Positions 49,195 through 60,977 of a stretch of 64,000 bases of DNA are shown piece after piece. Source of the stretch: Taudactylus pleione (lineage: Eukaryota; Chordata; Amphibia; Anura; Myobatrachidae). A program made the position numbers and the translations under genes. The stretch spans positions 1,302,001-1,366,000 of the forward strand of contig JAUIMM010000574.1 of NCBI GenBank assembly GCA_031769625.1. Direction: 5' to 3'. The notes beneath the pieces were generated by a model. That model ran no database searches. It saw only the letters and a list, made by a program, of their open reading frames with translations, and had not been told where the DNA came from. Every line of letters begins with the position of its first letter. Within the stretch, counting starts at the first letter, position 1.

Positions 49195-50302
49195 TACATC
49201 AAACTTTTCACATGCTATATAGATGACCTTTTCATGCTGTGGCCCGGTGGCAGTGATCTATTTGAGTCTTTGATTATGGACATTAACCAGTCTGATTCTC
49301 CAATTAAATTCACTCATAGATGGAATAAGGTTAAAATAGATTTTCTAGATGTGAATATCAACATCCAGGATGGAGTAATCTCACCATCAGAGAGGATTCC
49401 AAAAGGATACAGATAGGAATACCCTATTGGTTATTGGAAGTCATCACCCTCCATCCCTTAAAAAAGGTCTTCCATTCTTCCAGATGATCAGAATAGTAAG
49501 TATCATCAGCAATAGGAATGAATTGCCAGGCCATTAAGATGAATTTGTGCATAAATTTTGAACTAGGGGATACCCTTTGAAGAGAAGAGAAGATCTGTTA
49601 ACATCTAAACCTAAAAACATCAAACAGGATCTCTTCCCTTGGGTCACAACTTTTCTTCTTCCAGTGCGGTATTGCCTCAAGCTTCGAAAGCACTATGGCC
49701 AATCATTTCAAGTGACAAAGATCATCCGATCTCCAGCAAGACCCAACCGATGGTCTGTTACAGATGTAGAAAGAATCTCAAAGATCTATCGGTCCATGCC
49801 GACATCACGGACTATAAATCCTTGGATCCCATGACATCATATAAAAGACCGGTCTGTTATAAATGTCCGTCCTACGTGGCTTGTGGCTTTTTGCAAACTG
49901 GCAACTTGTTCCATCATCCACACACTGGCAAAAAATATAAAATCAGACGTGTTGTCTTGTAACACCAAGTTTGTGATTTATCTGATAACATGCCCTTGCT
50001 CTTTGTGTTATGTAGGCATGACTTCTCGGTCCTTTAAGGAACGTGTGGCCTTGCATAGGTCTGCCATTCCATTGGCTTTGACTGGAAGAGATGTAGAGCA
50101 GCCGGTTAACAAACATTTCAAACAAATGGGACATCAGTTGTCCACTCTACGTTACAAAATCATAAATCACATTCTGGAATTACCTAGGGTTGGCAACAGA
50201 GTGGCAGCTTTTACTACGCTTGAAGCAAAATGGATCCTAAGATTGAACACTGTACAGCCTTATGGGCTTAATAAACGTATTGCTTGGAACTCTTTCTTCT
50301 AA
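49195..50302 (+). pseudogene. Penelope-like RT C-terminus and GIY-YIG endonuclease
   Basis: The first segment reads YIDDLFMLWPGG and IKFTHRWNKVKIDFLDVNIN, then stops at 49416 (GYR, TAG). After two further frameshifts, the last segment (49883-50302, 139 codons) carries FVIYLITCPCSLCYVGMTSR and FKERVALHRSAIPLALTGRD, and continues intact past the nonsense site of the other copy to WILRLNTVQPYGLNKRIAWN and a TAA stop. This gives the true C-terminus of the family in this genome. Confidence 0.88.
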
Positions 50303-50684
50303 TTCATTAGTGATCCTCTATACCGTGTGTGTTTGTATATAGGTAGCCTCCCGGTACTATTGATTTTTAATACCTGCTTCTTGTAGTCTGTTTCTGCACT
50401 ACATAATTTTTATGTGAGATATGTGCTTTACAGTTTTACTGTGTATAATATCCACTAGTCTCTGTCTTTTCATTATGTGTTTGTTTCATTGTGTTTTTTC
50501 TAGGCAGCCAATGACCGCAGGAGCGTGTTAGGTTGTCTTGACAACCTCCGGAGGTGAGACGAGTGACGTCACATTGAGGGCAACTCGCGTTCTCTGGTCA
50601 GTTCAGTGGTTGCTTCACTTCTAGCGTACACTTGGTGGGGTATATAGGTAAGTGTCTGTTTATGTTTGTTTGTTTACTGTATTC

Positions 50685-50720
50685 CTGACGACAGGGCCAG
50701 GAGGCCTTGAATCGTTGAAA
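50685..50720 (+). ncRNA. Possible degenerate hammerhead-like motif in the Penelope 3' region
   Basis: CTGACGA, matching the CUGANGA core box, is followed by a stem CAGGGCC with loop AGGA and GGCCTTG, then GAATCGTTG where a hammerhead would have GAAA. Penelope-like elements are known to carry hammerhead ribozymes in their terminal repeats. I cannot show stems I and III or a cleavage triplet, so this is a candidate only. Confidence 0.25.
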
Positions 50721-50822
50721 TTGCATTAAATCCTTGTTAGATAACAGAAACCTTGGAGTGATGCTGTGTGTTTTGTCACATTTAGTGACTCTACACCCTG
50801 TACCTATATATATATATTCCAA

Positions 50823-51060
50823 TGGTAAGTATAAGTGTTAGGGTTAAAGGTTATGTTTAGGCACTAAGGGGAGGTTTATGGTTAGTCTGTGGTGGAGGGA
50901 AAGGTTAGGATTAGGCTGCATGTAGAGAGGGTTAAGTTTGGGGGTAGGGAAAGGGTTAGGATACTTAACAGGTGTTTGTATCCTAACCCTGTCGGTATAC
51001 TGGTATCGGGATTCTGACGGCCGGGATGCCGAGCGCCGGTATCCCGTGCCCAATCCATTT
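50823..51060. repeat. TTAGGG-like degenerate repeat and GC-rich block
   Basis: Degenerate GTTAGGGTTA, GGTTAGGATTAGG and GGGTTAGGATACTT units are followed by CCTAACCCTGTCGGTATACT and GGGATTCTGACGGCCGGGAT. The arrangement is similar to the element at 31000-31615. No coding capacity. Confidence 0.45.
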
Positions 51061-51306
51061 GCAGAATTGTCTGTATATCTATGCAGAAAGAACAACCCAT
51101 GTGAGCTGATTGCAATGAAGCCTCCTAATAAGTTAAATATTTGTTGTGATAAAATGGGGAAACCAGCAGAGGAACACTTGTCCCTGTAATGTGCCTGGAT
51201 ACCTTTCTAAAACATTGTCCCCTCGTTAATCATTATACATCTATATTTGTGATGAATAAATAATAGCAATACCTACAATATTCCCCAGTATATTATGTTT
51301 TTTCAG

Positions 51307-52095
51307 ATCAATTATGGAACCACTGACCTTGTTCTAAATGACAGAGAATTATACCCAACCTTTTACCGGATTGTCCCAGGGGATCGGGTCCGTTATGCTG
51401 CGATTGTGAAGTGTCTGCTACATTTTGGATGGAACTGGGTTGGAGTCATTACACCAAGTGATGGTAGTGGGGACATGGAACTACGAGAACTGAGTACAAT
51501 GATGACCCAGCATGGGATCTGCATCGAGTTGATCATTAAATTTACTAATGATGACAACATTAACAGAAGAAAAGTGACTGAGATTGAGAAGTTAACTTCT
51601 AAAGTTATAATAATATGTGGCCTATTCTCTATAAATTATTTTAAGTATTTTGATAAATCTAAAAATATAAATGAAAATATCACACTAATCCTACATGACT
51701 CATGGATTAATGTTAAAATGATGGCAGAAACCATCTTTACATCAGTTAATTGTAGTTTAATGTTCATATTTCCCCCTAAAAATATATCCAGTATTAGTCA
51801 TCATGTTAATAATGTAAACCCATCTAATCGCCCAACCGATCCACTATTGGAAGATATTTGGCTCTGGATATTTCATTGTCTTTCCCCAAACAAATTAAAA
51901 AATGTTTTTTATCAATTTATACATAACTTTTCTGGGGTGAACTGTACGGACAAAAGTCATCTTCCGCCAAATTTCTATGGAATTACTGAGTCAAAGTTGT
52001 ACTATACATTCTCGGCAGTATATGGTCTGGCTCACGCTTTGCACAAACTGATACAACATGATAAAAATGCCCAGACATATGGAGTAAGACAATTA
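51307..52095 (+). CDS. Vomeronasal type-2 receptor, ligand-binding-domain exon (V2R exon 3 type)
   Basis: Encodes part of the extracellular Venus-flytrap domain of a class C GPCR expressed in vomeronasal neurons, where family members detect peptides and amino acids. The exon opens after TATGTTTTTTCAG and closes at a GTAAGTT donor (52096); it is exactly 263 codons, phase 0 at both ends. Recognisable phrases are INYGTTDLVLNDRELYPTFY, RIVPGDRVRYAAIVKCLLHF and GWNWVGVITP, all standard for V2Rs, and SAVYGLAHALHKL near the end. Several N-glycosylation sequons are present (NIT, NCS, NIS, NFS, NCT). There are no internal stops, so the exon looks functional. The length fits the usual V2R exon 3 of about 800 bp. 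Upstream exons were not found in the window. Confidence 0.92.
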
Positions 52096-52277
52096 GTAAG
52101 TTATATGTATTTACTGTACACAAAGTAAGATGTTTTTGGTAGTCACGATTAATACAATATTTATACGGAACCACTTCCTGCCCTCAAATCGCGTTGGCTC
52201 TATTATTTAGATTGTGACAAGAAAGTAAATGCACCCTGGCCTAATTTGTTAAAGCTCAATGGACTGCAGCAAAGAAA

Positions 52278-52600
52278 GGGCCTGATTCAGGAAGGAACGC
52301 AGTTGCTAATACGCATGAAATGGGTCGATTGTTGATTACTGTGCATGCATCGCAGTGCATGTGCGTGAATAGCCCACTGTGATCGTGACTGCAGTTGCAG
52401 AGACTACACATACCCATTGCAGAGTAGTTGATAGGAAGTGCAGTTTGTGGGTGGTGACGGGGGGGGTGGTCGGCAAAATGCTGGGGTTCCAGTGCGTTTC
52501 AGCGGCACTCCATGGGTGTTCATAAATTATCAACTGTGATGCCATATGCAGCCTGAGGTCTCATAGCGTGCGCTGAAGTTAGCAATTCCTGAGTAAGGTC
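52278..52600. mobile_element. MITE with GGGCCTGATTCAGG terminus
   Basis: The left end GGGCCTGATTCAGGAAGG and the right end AATTCCTGAGTAAGGTC are imperfect inverses. The terminus resembles the hairpin-train family (GGGCCTGATTCAGA), but the interior does not form the same ordered hairpins. No coding sequence and no clear target duplication. Confidence 0.5.
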
Positions 52601-53189
52601 AGAGCTTGTGTAAGTGTGTGTGAGGCTACGATTGTGCTCGATATTACCGATGGCTTCGCAGTCTTGCTAAACATTACAGATATAACCAACAAACTAATGA
52701 TACTGGCGCTTATCAGGAAAATAATAAATAAATTCAATTAAATGCACAGATGTCTGTAATTAATTAAATTGAAGCAGCAAGTCTTAAACTATGGGATTTA
52801 TGAATACCCAAAAAAAGACAGAACATGAATTATTCACGGACTGCGCTAATACGCCTTATTAGTGCTTAGATCGCAGGATTCACATGCATCAAAAAACAGT
52901 CATGGCTCCACACATATAAAAATACACCCTTTTATTATAAAAAATATATATGCTTCAATTAATAAAAACAAACATTCAGTTGTCAAATACACTGTCTCTT
53001 AAATTGCAACAGTAAAACTCTAATGAGCATATAAAACTAATTAAAAAATAGTACTTGAATAAATAGTGCATTTGAGTATCTTGTGCAATCTGAATTGGAG
53101 TAATTGATGAGCACCTGCAAAAAAAGTCCAGTTGATATATTAAATTAATGTCCAGAAAAAAAGAGAAGAAAAAAAATATATATGTAAAT

Positions 53190-53545
53190 ATTGTGTCAAT
53201 TGGTCTGATCAGATGTCGCTGTAAATCAATGATACCTGTCCATAGCCTATTAGGCTGTACAGTGCTACGGTGTTTGGTATAGGTGACTATAAATTGGCTT
53301 TAACCCGGCAAGTATAGCGGGCTGCACAGCTGCCAAGGGAGACAGTAGCGATTGCTGAGGCAACGTCAACCCTCATCTGGCACCCGCCGACAGTCTCTGG
53401 GAAAGCCGACCTCCTCCAAACACCGCAGCATATTACAGCCTAATAGACTATGGACAGGGATCATTGATTTACAGCAACATCTGATCAGGCCAATTGACAC
53501 AATATTTGGCCTGATCAGATGTCGCTGTAAATCAATGATACCTAA
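53190..53545. repeat. Inverted-repeat foldback with GAAACGCGCGTC motif
   Basis: The segment 53190-53277 is repeated inverted at 53416-53503 with about 150 bp between the arms. A third, direct partial copy (CTGATCAGATGTCGCTGTAA) follows at about 53511-53543. Immediately downstream, CTAACAAG and CTTGTTAG form an 8-bp stem enclosing GTGAAACGCGCGTC. A similar GAAACGCGCGTCAGCACC occurs in the centre of the giant inverted repeat at 60284-62857 (minus strand, about 61598). Confidence 0.7.
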
Positions 53546-54361
53546 CAAGAAGGTGAAACGCGCGTCTGCTTGTTAGTAGGGAGCCTCCAGAGTGCACGTG
53601 GGGACTCCCGCTCTCTGGACCCACTGCCACAATACACACACAGGTATCTTTACTGTCTTTTTTCTAGGGACATCCGGTGCTGCACCACTTCACTTACTGT
53701 TCCCACTGCGCTGTCATTTGATAACAGTGGGGTGATGTGCGCTCCTTGCAGATACCGGCGCTGTCTCTCCTTTTTTTCTTCTCTTATAGTGCTGCAAGTG
53801 CCATTTACTAATACTCTATAGCAGCCTACACTAACTAATTACTTTTGGATCCAACAGAGTTGGTTTCAGACACTGCCTTACTCACTGCTCCTCACATTGT
53901 TTCTGGATATTTCCCATTCCCCAGGTATTCCACCATAATAATAGCAATGATATATCCAGTCTAGGTGAATATACAGGGGTAGCGGTGCTTATCCTCTATC
54001 ACACTATTTCATACCCTCATGGTACATGTGGAGAGTCCGCTCATATCCCATTCAATACTTCGGTACATGGGATACAGAAGCCACTTATCCCCTTACCCTA
54101 AGTGAGAGGTATCGTTATACAGTAGTTTTCAGTCACAGGTTTATTATGCTTGATTTAAACCATCTTTCTAATTTCTTGTGTGTTATATGTTTATTAGTAT
54201 CAGTTTATATCATCAGTATTTCTGATATATTGTATAATGCTATATAACGCTGATACTACATTTTGGACCTAGTACATCATTGTCTGGTCGTCCATACCAA
54301 TACGGCGGTTGTTTGGTCCAGTCTTTATTCCAGAAATTATCTGTTGATTCAATTTAGAATT

Positions 54362-54366
<5 letters not shown>

Positions 54367-54412
<46 letters not shown>
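54367..54412. repeat. (TA)n microsatellite
   Basis: A perfect TA dinucleotide run inside the V2R intron. Confidence 0.97.
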
Positions 54413-54416
<4 letters not shown>

Positions 54417-54707
54417 CCTATTAATACAATTATAAACAGCAATGATAACAGCATGTATTAATGACTACCTTATAGTCTGTTTATAACAATCCATTTCTTT
54501 ATGCTGTACATGCTTTCAATTATCACCTGATGACCCTGTATAGAATGGACACTAATATGAATATGACACTAAATATGATCTTTGCCCACAAAACCTATAT
54601 AGTTGCATACTGTATAATAGAAAGTATTAGCCCAAAAATAGTCTCATATCATATAAAAAGTAAAAAAAATTTTTTTTACATTTTCTATTTTTATTTCCCT
54701 ATGAAAG

Positions 54708-54935
54708 CGCCACTATATGAAAAACCTTCATTACACAGATCCCACTGGGGAAGAGATGATCTATAATGAGAGAGGAGATCTGCCCTCTATGTGGTCTCTA
54801 GCAAACATGGTCATATATACAACTGAAATTAGACATAAATTTGTTGTAATACCCATGACCACCTTTGGAGAATTGCTAGAAGATGCGCAGGATTACCATA
54901 TCAAACCAGGAAAAATTACATGGAAAAAAGGCATG
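54708..54935 (+). CDS. Vomeronasal type-2 receptor, next exon (V2R exon 4 type)
   Basis: The exon starts after an AG at 54706-54707 and ends at a GTAAGT donor (54936). It is 228 bp, 76 codons, phase 0 at both ends, so it joins the 51307-52095 exon without a shift. The translation starts RHYMKNLHYTDPTGEE and continues YNERGDLPSMWSLANMVIY and KPGKITWKKGM, the pattern V2Rs show in the last part of the flytrap domain (LHYTNPxGEE, ERGDLP, NWVIY). Open throughout. The polypyrimidine tract before the acceptor is weak and the AG lies in GAAAG, so the start could shift slightly. The cysteine-rich and 7TM exons were not found in the remaining 9 kb; they may lie further downstream, or the gene may be incomplete. 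Confidence 0.88.
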
Positions 54936-55061
54936 GTAAGTGATTATCAAATATTCTGTATAATATAGGAACTCAGTTGATGTTTGATACAAAGCATATG
55001 TCATAGTATAAAGAAGATAATTAACTTTTCCACATTAAAATATTTTGACTGGAAAGTGAAA

Positions 55062-55548
55062 TACACTATGTAGACAAAAATAATTAGAAATTCCCGTGTT
55101 TCAGCTGGTACTGTATATAGAGATGTTCTCAATACCTCTGTGCTCCCTACATTGTGGCAGTTCTATGGGAACAACAAATGTATTTATCGGGATGACTATG
55201 CCACCTGTCATGTTTTCAGGGTGATGCTGGACTGGTATACAGGAAATTCAGCAACCCGGATAGACTGGCAGCTCAGATTCCAGATCTTAACCCCACTAAG
55301 ACTCTCTGGGACAAATTAGAGCAATGGGTGATTTCTAGGCTGACTCAATCTTCTTTAGTGTCACAGTTGGTCACTGTACTTAGGGCAGAATGGCAAAATA
55401 TATCGCCTGCTGTTGTCCAGGAACTTGTAGAAAGTTTGCCAAGAAGGGTGTCTGCAGTAATCACTGCACCTGGTGACATACACAGTACTGAGGTTAATAA
55501 AATGTCATTGATCTATTTGCTCTCAGTGTCCAATCACTTTTATCTGTA
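55062..55548 (+). pseudogene. Short Tc1/mariner-type element, transposase C-terminus only
   Basis: The termini TACACTATGTAGACAAAAAT and CAATCACTTTTATCTGTA are approximately inverted, as in Tc1-like elements. Inside, the frame from about 55280 to 55549 reads PDLNPTKTLWDKLEQWVISR, the last catalytic block of DD34E transposases (DxNPxExLWDxLE), here with T-K where the usual I-E stands. It continues as SPAVVQELVESLPRRVSAVI, the normal C-terminus. The N-terminal two thirds are missing, so this is a deletion derivative lying in the putative V2R downstream intron. Confidence 0.8.
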
Positions 55549-57831
55549 GCTTCCGAGGCAAAATGCCTGAGTTAAAATTTCAAGTCACTTTCCCAGGTTG
55601 TTCTACTGATTAGACAGAAAGTAACTTTCATGGAAGGTGGAGAATCCAACTTTTATCAGTGATTAAACTGAGTATTTTACTGTGTTCTCATTATCAGGAA
55701 TAACAATTACTCCAAGAAATTCAAGCAGATTGGGACAATTTGATAGACTACATAATAAAAATCTTCACAAATGTATGGAAACATTTTATACATAACACAT
55801 CAAAGGGATTTATTGCAAGGTGCCGCTACTAATAGGCAGCTGCCTAGGGCACCAGCCCCTGGAAGATGCCGTTGAGCCCCCTAACAAAAGTAATGAAGGA
55901 TGTTTCCAAAGATTTGTCCTTATTTACATGGCTCTGGTGGCAGCCACAACCCGTGGGATTTAATGGCCACCATTATCCTTGTCACCCTCACACACTACGG
56001 TGCCAGCCCAGGTCTCAGTGCCTTTCTCATTGCTGGCAATAGCTACAGCTCTGACAGTCATATGACTGACCAGTGCTGGGATGTGTACAATCAGTGCTGG
56101 GCAGCAACTACCCCCAGAACAAATCTTCCCTTAGTTCAAAGAATACAGACTAGGAGGAGCGAGATGGTCTGATAATTCATGTGCAGTGATTCAGGGGGGA
56201 AGTTTAAAGACATTTTATTTACAAACAATTGGCAGATGCATAGTTCCTTAATGTACCATGGGTTAGCAATGTGCTCTGCTCTACTCTGTGTGAGTCCTGC
56301 TTCTCCCCTGATGAAGACAGCTACATGTCACAACCTTTGACTAATGTAGTGGTGACTGCTATGAGTTATGTGAGCCCTGTAGGAATGAAGGTAACTGATG
56401 TGCATGGCAAGGAGGGTACTCCCAGTAGAGATGTGTGTTGTATCCATGCTTTGGGTTTGGCTCTAATATTTTTTTATTTTGGTTTTAGCTTTGTCAAAAA
56501 TTCCTTTTGTGTTTTGGTTTGTAATTCATTAAAAATGGCCAAAAACAGGTTGTTCATGAATAGTCATTTACAGTGCATTTTATAAGTGAACAATTCTGAA
56601 CTTTCAACACTTAATTTTTCATCAATATTGTTCAATTGTATTTTTTGATAAAGATTAGAATAAGAATAGAAATAAAATATGTGGGGACCAAATAATAAAT
56701 GGATTTGTAAAACATGCAGACTTAGAGCTTCAGCTTTCATTTGGATATTCTTTTGATTTGATTAAAACAATTATAATGATTTATTTTTGATGGAGACCCT
56801 GACAGCACAGCTCACTGACTACTATAGATATAGGTAGGTATATGTGGTGAGGATGATATGTACCATATAGCAAACTCCAAAAATATATATTTTTTTTACA
56901 GTCTGCAGCAAGGCAAATAAACACCTGTTGAACTCTTGGCCTCCCAACCACAATGGCCAGTAATCAGAATTATGGCACTTTAAATCATCTAAAGAGTATA
57001 CATTAGTATTCATGTCTCGAGCCAGCATCAGCCTTCCAATTGTTGGGCTTCATTACATCCCCTTCCCCACTCCCCAGCATTATCATGAATTAAAGTGTCT
57101 GCAGTTAAGGTTCTAGTAGGAGATACTGCTTCTGGTTCATAAGGAGATTGACACCACATATCAGCATAACTGGCAGTAATCAGAACTAGGAGACTATAAA
57201 GCCTCTACAGAGCAGCCATTGCCATTCAAGGATGGTGCCACCAGCAGCCTTTCTATTGTTTGGCTCTATACTTAGTCCTCAGGGCCTTGGACTGATGAGA
57301 ATAACCAAAAACAAGTCCTTAACAGATGAGAAAATGCACACACTAGGGGCTAAGACAGACTGAGTGAGTCCCTCTAAAACCTTTGTTTAAAAAAAATAAT
57401 ATGTTAACAATAATAAGAAATTAATAATGATGTTGATAATAATGATGATGATTATATAATTTTTGTCATTATTAAATTCATTTTAATCACAATTAGTTGT
57501 CATTATCACTCAGTGTTGATTGAATTTGTTGAGAATCTTTTATTCTCTTTTTGGCTAGGTGCAAATGTAGTATACAGTATGGTATGTTATTATGAGTCTT
57601 TCTGATCAAGAAAAACAGGTTCAGGACCCACCACAAGCAGCAGCATTTATACATATTGTACAATAAATGATGATTTTGTTTTTGGTTTGGAAATTATTTG
57701 AATTGTTTGTTACTGCTCCAGCACAAATTAGTTCTAACACCACTCACATGTCACACACAAGGGGCACACAAGGTGCTATGACAGCTAGTGGGCATTAACA
57801 GTATCTGCTATTTTTTATCTTATATATAAAC
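55549..57831. other. Low-copy DNA, no gene recognised
   Basis: About 2.3 kb with unsupported short frames. An AGATGTGTGTTG followed by a T-rich TTTGGTTT stretch at 56428-56530 weakly resembles the terminal part of the hAT family, but no second end is seen. An ATT/AAT-rich stretch lies at 57400-57500. No V2R cysteine-rich or 7TM exon was recognised here. Confidence 0.4.
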
Positions 57832-59400
57832 CTGCCTGAAGTACCCGGCATTGCCTGGGTTTAAATCTTCAAGTTATTAAATTGATCATCCCAGACCAAT
57901 TGCCTCCTCTCTGTTAAGTTTTCATCCAAATCCATCCAGTGGAAAGCTCATAACAGGCTCCTTAGGTCAAAGTTCTGCCCATCATCCCCAGGTCAAAATA
58001 TATGTACATAAATTGATGTGCCTTGTTTCACCTTGGTAGACTTTAGATATTTAATATTTCCATTTCCTTCATCAAATTTTAACTTAAATAATATGCTTAG
58101 TTAATGTTATGCCTCTGGGGTAAAGGAGTGTGGTAGTATGCCTTTAAATAAATTTAGTTTTTTAAGCTTTTTTTAATATGAATGAAATGAAGGTGGATTA
58201 TTAGACATATGTAAACCTTTTCTCTCTACTTAAGGATTTCTTTGTAAACCACATTGGTGGTTCTTTCCTAATGTGCTAGTATCATCAGGTTGCTAGTTGA
58301 GCTCACTCCCAAGCAGGCCACATAGAACTGCCCATGTGAGAAGCAGTCCTCCCTCAAGTCAATCCCTGCCACCTTCAGCGACTGATGCTGGGACTTGTTG
58401 ATGGTCATTGTAAAGTAGACCTTCAGGGGGAGCTGCAACCTCTTGAACTTGAAGAGGTAATCAGATAGTATGAGTGGTATATGATGTGTGGTAGAACACC
58501 CACTCTCCTCAAGCACAGCCTGTGAACACTGTAGTCTTGATGATGTTCCTGTGGAGGGCCTTTAATTGCAGCCTGGTGCCATTGCAGAGTTTGTGTGGGT
58601 TGAGGTATTCTGAAGCAACATCATTGGAACCCCCACTTTGAGGCGAAGCTTGTGAACTGGGAGGCCAGTAGGGTTGAGGGTGATGACGAACTCCATGGGG
58701 GAAGTGGAACATGTCATCCATTTGCACTACTGAGTCTACAGATATGAACTCCATTTCTGCCACATTGAATTACTGAAGTGTAGTGTCATTAATGACAGTA
58801 ACTGTGTCATTCTTCGGGGTCAGAATGGCACACTTGCACAGCCAGTCCATTTACTTTTTTGGGGATATTGGCAGTATCAGGGTATATGATAGCTGTGAGG
58901 TCTTCTAGGGTCTAAACTACTGTGCCTAGGCCTGCAGGAGTGGACACATTTTCCTCAAACTCAGGATACTCTCCATTTCCTGTTTTGAATAGGAGTTTGG
59001 AGTGTTGGCCAGTAGAGCCATCACCCCTCAAGTGGACCATCATGTTCTTCCGTAGAGAGACTTTCTATATGAGGGGCCAGAAATATGATGCCTTGACACA
59101 TGCTTAACTTCATAAACTTCAGTTTCCCTCGGTACTACTGGCAGTCTGCCGGAAGTCTTCAACTAGTAGTACGGTGACATCACTGCATCATTGCCCCTGA
59201 TGTTTATGAGGGTCCTGATCAGTGCCAAAAAAAAAACCTTGTGTGCCATGGTACATTCATTCCAGACAGTGAGCTTACAGTCCTGCAGCACTTGGACCAT
59301 GTTGCTCTGTCACCCAAACACCTTGGTCAAGAGGAAACATGTAACCCCTATTCAGCCCCTTAGGGTATACATTTTTAAAAATATCTGCTTAGGTCATGAA
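57832..59400 (-). mobile_element. Helitron relic (helicase part and 3' end)
   Basis: Oriented on the minus strand. The 3' end is marked by the hairpin ACCCAGGCAATGCCGGGT (57843-57860 complement), followed within about 12 nt by CTTCAGGCAG, in place of the usual Helitron CTRR terminus. Upstream is a decayed Pif1-type helicase. No rolling-circle Rep domain is in the window. Rolling-circle elements of this type leave no target duplication, so the 5' end cannot be placed; homology fades at about 59400. Confidence 0.75.
58268..59350 (-). pseudogene. Helitron Pif1-like helicase, decayed
   Basis: Three helicase blocks are readable on the minus strand in different frames. Near 59300-59190 is WNECTMAHK with a following RTL and IRGND, the Walker B-like region. 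Near 59040-58930 is a frame with NMMVHLRGD and KTGNGEYPE. At 58763-58268 are NPHKLCNGTRLQLKALHRNI and TVFTGCA, then FTMTINKSQHQSLKVAGIDL and CFSHGQFYVACLGVSS, matching the C-terminal motifs of Pif1 helicases in Helitrons (TINKSQGQS and SHGQLYVACSRV). Stops and frameshifts separate the blocks and the SQGQ glycine is replaced by histidine, so the gene is dead. Confidence 0.85.
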
Positions 59401-59479
59401 AGGAATATAATCCCCAAATTTCATGTTTTTAGATCCAGGGCTTTGGACTGATGAGTCAGTGAGTCAGGACATTTGTTTT

Positions 59480-59918
<439 letters not shown>

Positions 59919-59925
59919 AATTGAT

Positions 59926-60114
59926 CAGCCATAACATTAAAACTACTGACAAGTGAAGTGAATAACATTGATTATCTTGTTACAGTGGTGCCTGTCAGGG
60001 GGGTGGGATGCATTAGGCAGCAAGTGATCACTCAGTTCTTGAAGTTGATGTGTTTGAAGAAAAATAAAAAGGCAATCATAAGGAACTCATTGACTTTGAC
60101 AAAGGTCAAATTGT
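59926..60114 (+). mobile_element. Tc1-like element, left part (split)
   Basis: ATTGATCAGCCATAACATTA followed by GGTGCCTGTCAGGGGGGTGG and GGCAGCAAGTGATCACTCAG resembles the 5' part of a common vertebrate Tc1-type element (from memory). It includes the start of its transposase (SLTLTKVK-type frame near 60090, where the family has LSDFDKGQIV). Homology ends at AAAGGTCAAATTGT (60101-60114) and resumes with AAAGGTCAACTTGT at 62858. Confidence 0.6.
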
Positions 60115-60457
60115 ATACAAAGGCATACACAAAGGAATAAGATCAAGCACCAACATGTATGTATAATCCTTGCTAGTACAGAGAAATAATTATATAATTT
60201 TATACCCTAAGACTTCATAGACTTTGTCTCAAATAATAATATTTTGTATATGAAGGTGCTACCTGACAATCCTAAAATGAATCGGCAAAAATGGAGAAAA
60301 AGAAAGGATTGTAGTCTGGTGCACTAAAGGGATCACTATGGTTCAAATCAATTTCTCTGTTATCATAGTAAAATATAACTTTTATTTTTATTAATTAAAA
60401 GATAGTATCAGGTCCAAAATTATTGAAAGGCGAAATAAGTTAAAATAAATAGAGTAT

Positions 60458-60461
<4 letters not shown>

Positions 60462-60504
<43 letters not shown>
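60462..60504. repeat. (AT)n microsatellite in the left arm
   Basis: A perfect AT run inside the left arm of the giant inverted repeat. Duplicated copies of the arm carry their own runs at 60922-60977 and 62656-62682. Confidence 0.95.
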
Positions 60505-60507
<3 letters not shown>

Positions 60508-60810
60508 AAACAAAAAAGGCTGATTAAAATATCATCTGTCGTCAGTCTATTGTATGCATAAATATGGTCGTTCTGGATTTAATTAGTGTACTGTTTGTTT
60601 ATTATATTCTTTGGTAATGAATCTATATTTCCTCAGTACAATTTAATATCGTGGGAAATATACTCCCAGATACTGTCAATATCAGTGTAAAATTGCCCCA
60701 GTATTGGGTGAGCTGAGAGCCTTTTATTAGTAAGATCTCAAATAAATTTAATTAGTATCCACAGAGTGTTCACTTAATTCACAATGTAGCAGTTATTTTT
60801 TCTCCACTTT

Positions 60811-60921
60811 TTCTCTGTTATCATAGTAAAATATAACTTTTATTTTTATTAATTAAAAGATAGTATCAGGTCCAAAATTATTGAAAGGCAAAATAAGTTA
60901 AGATAAATAGAGTATGTGATA

Positions 60922-60977
<56 letters not shown>

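Larger units (their letters stand above)
49155..50815 (+). mobile_element. Penelope-like retroelement, copy 2 (plus strand, 5'-truncated)
   Basis: Starts inside the RT at about 49180, just upstream of the YIDD motif, and runs through the GIY-YIG domain to the stop at 50302, then about 500 bp of 3' sequence. It is closely related to the minus-strand copy and forms a head-to-head pair with it. The far 3' end contains a structured motif (50685-50720) and ends in a short TA run near 50815. Confidence 0.85.
52096..54707 (+). other. V2R intron carrying MITEs and a foldback
   Basis: The intron runs from the GTAAGT donor to an AG at 54706-54707, about 2.6 kb. It contains a GGGCCTGATTCAGG MITE (52278-52600), an inverted-repeat element around 53190-53545 and a TA microsatellite (54367-54412). 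No further exon is visible in it. Confidence 0.7.
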
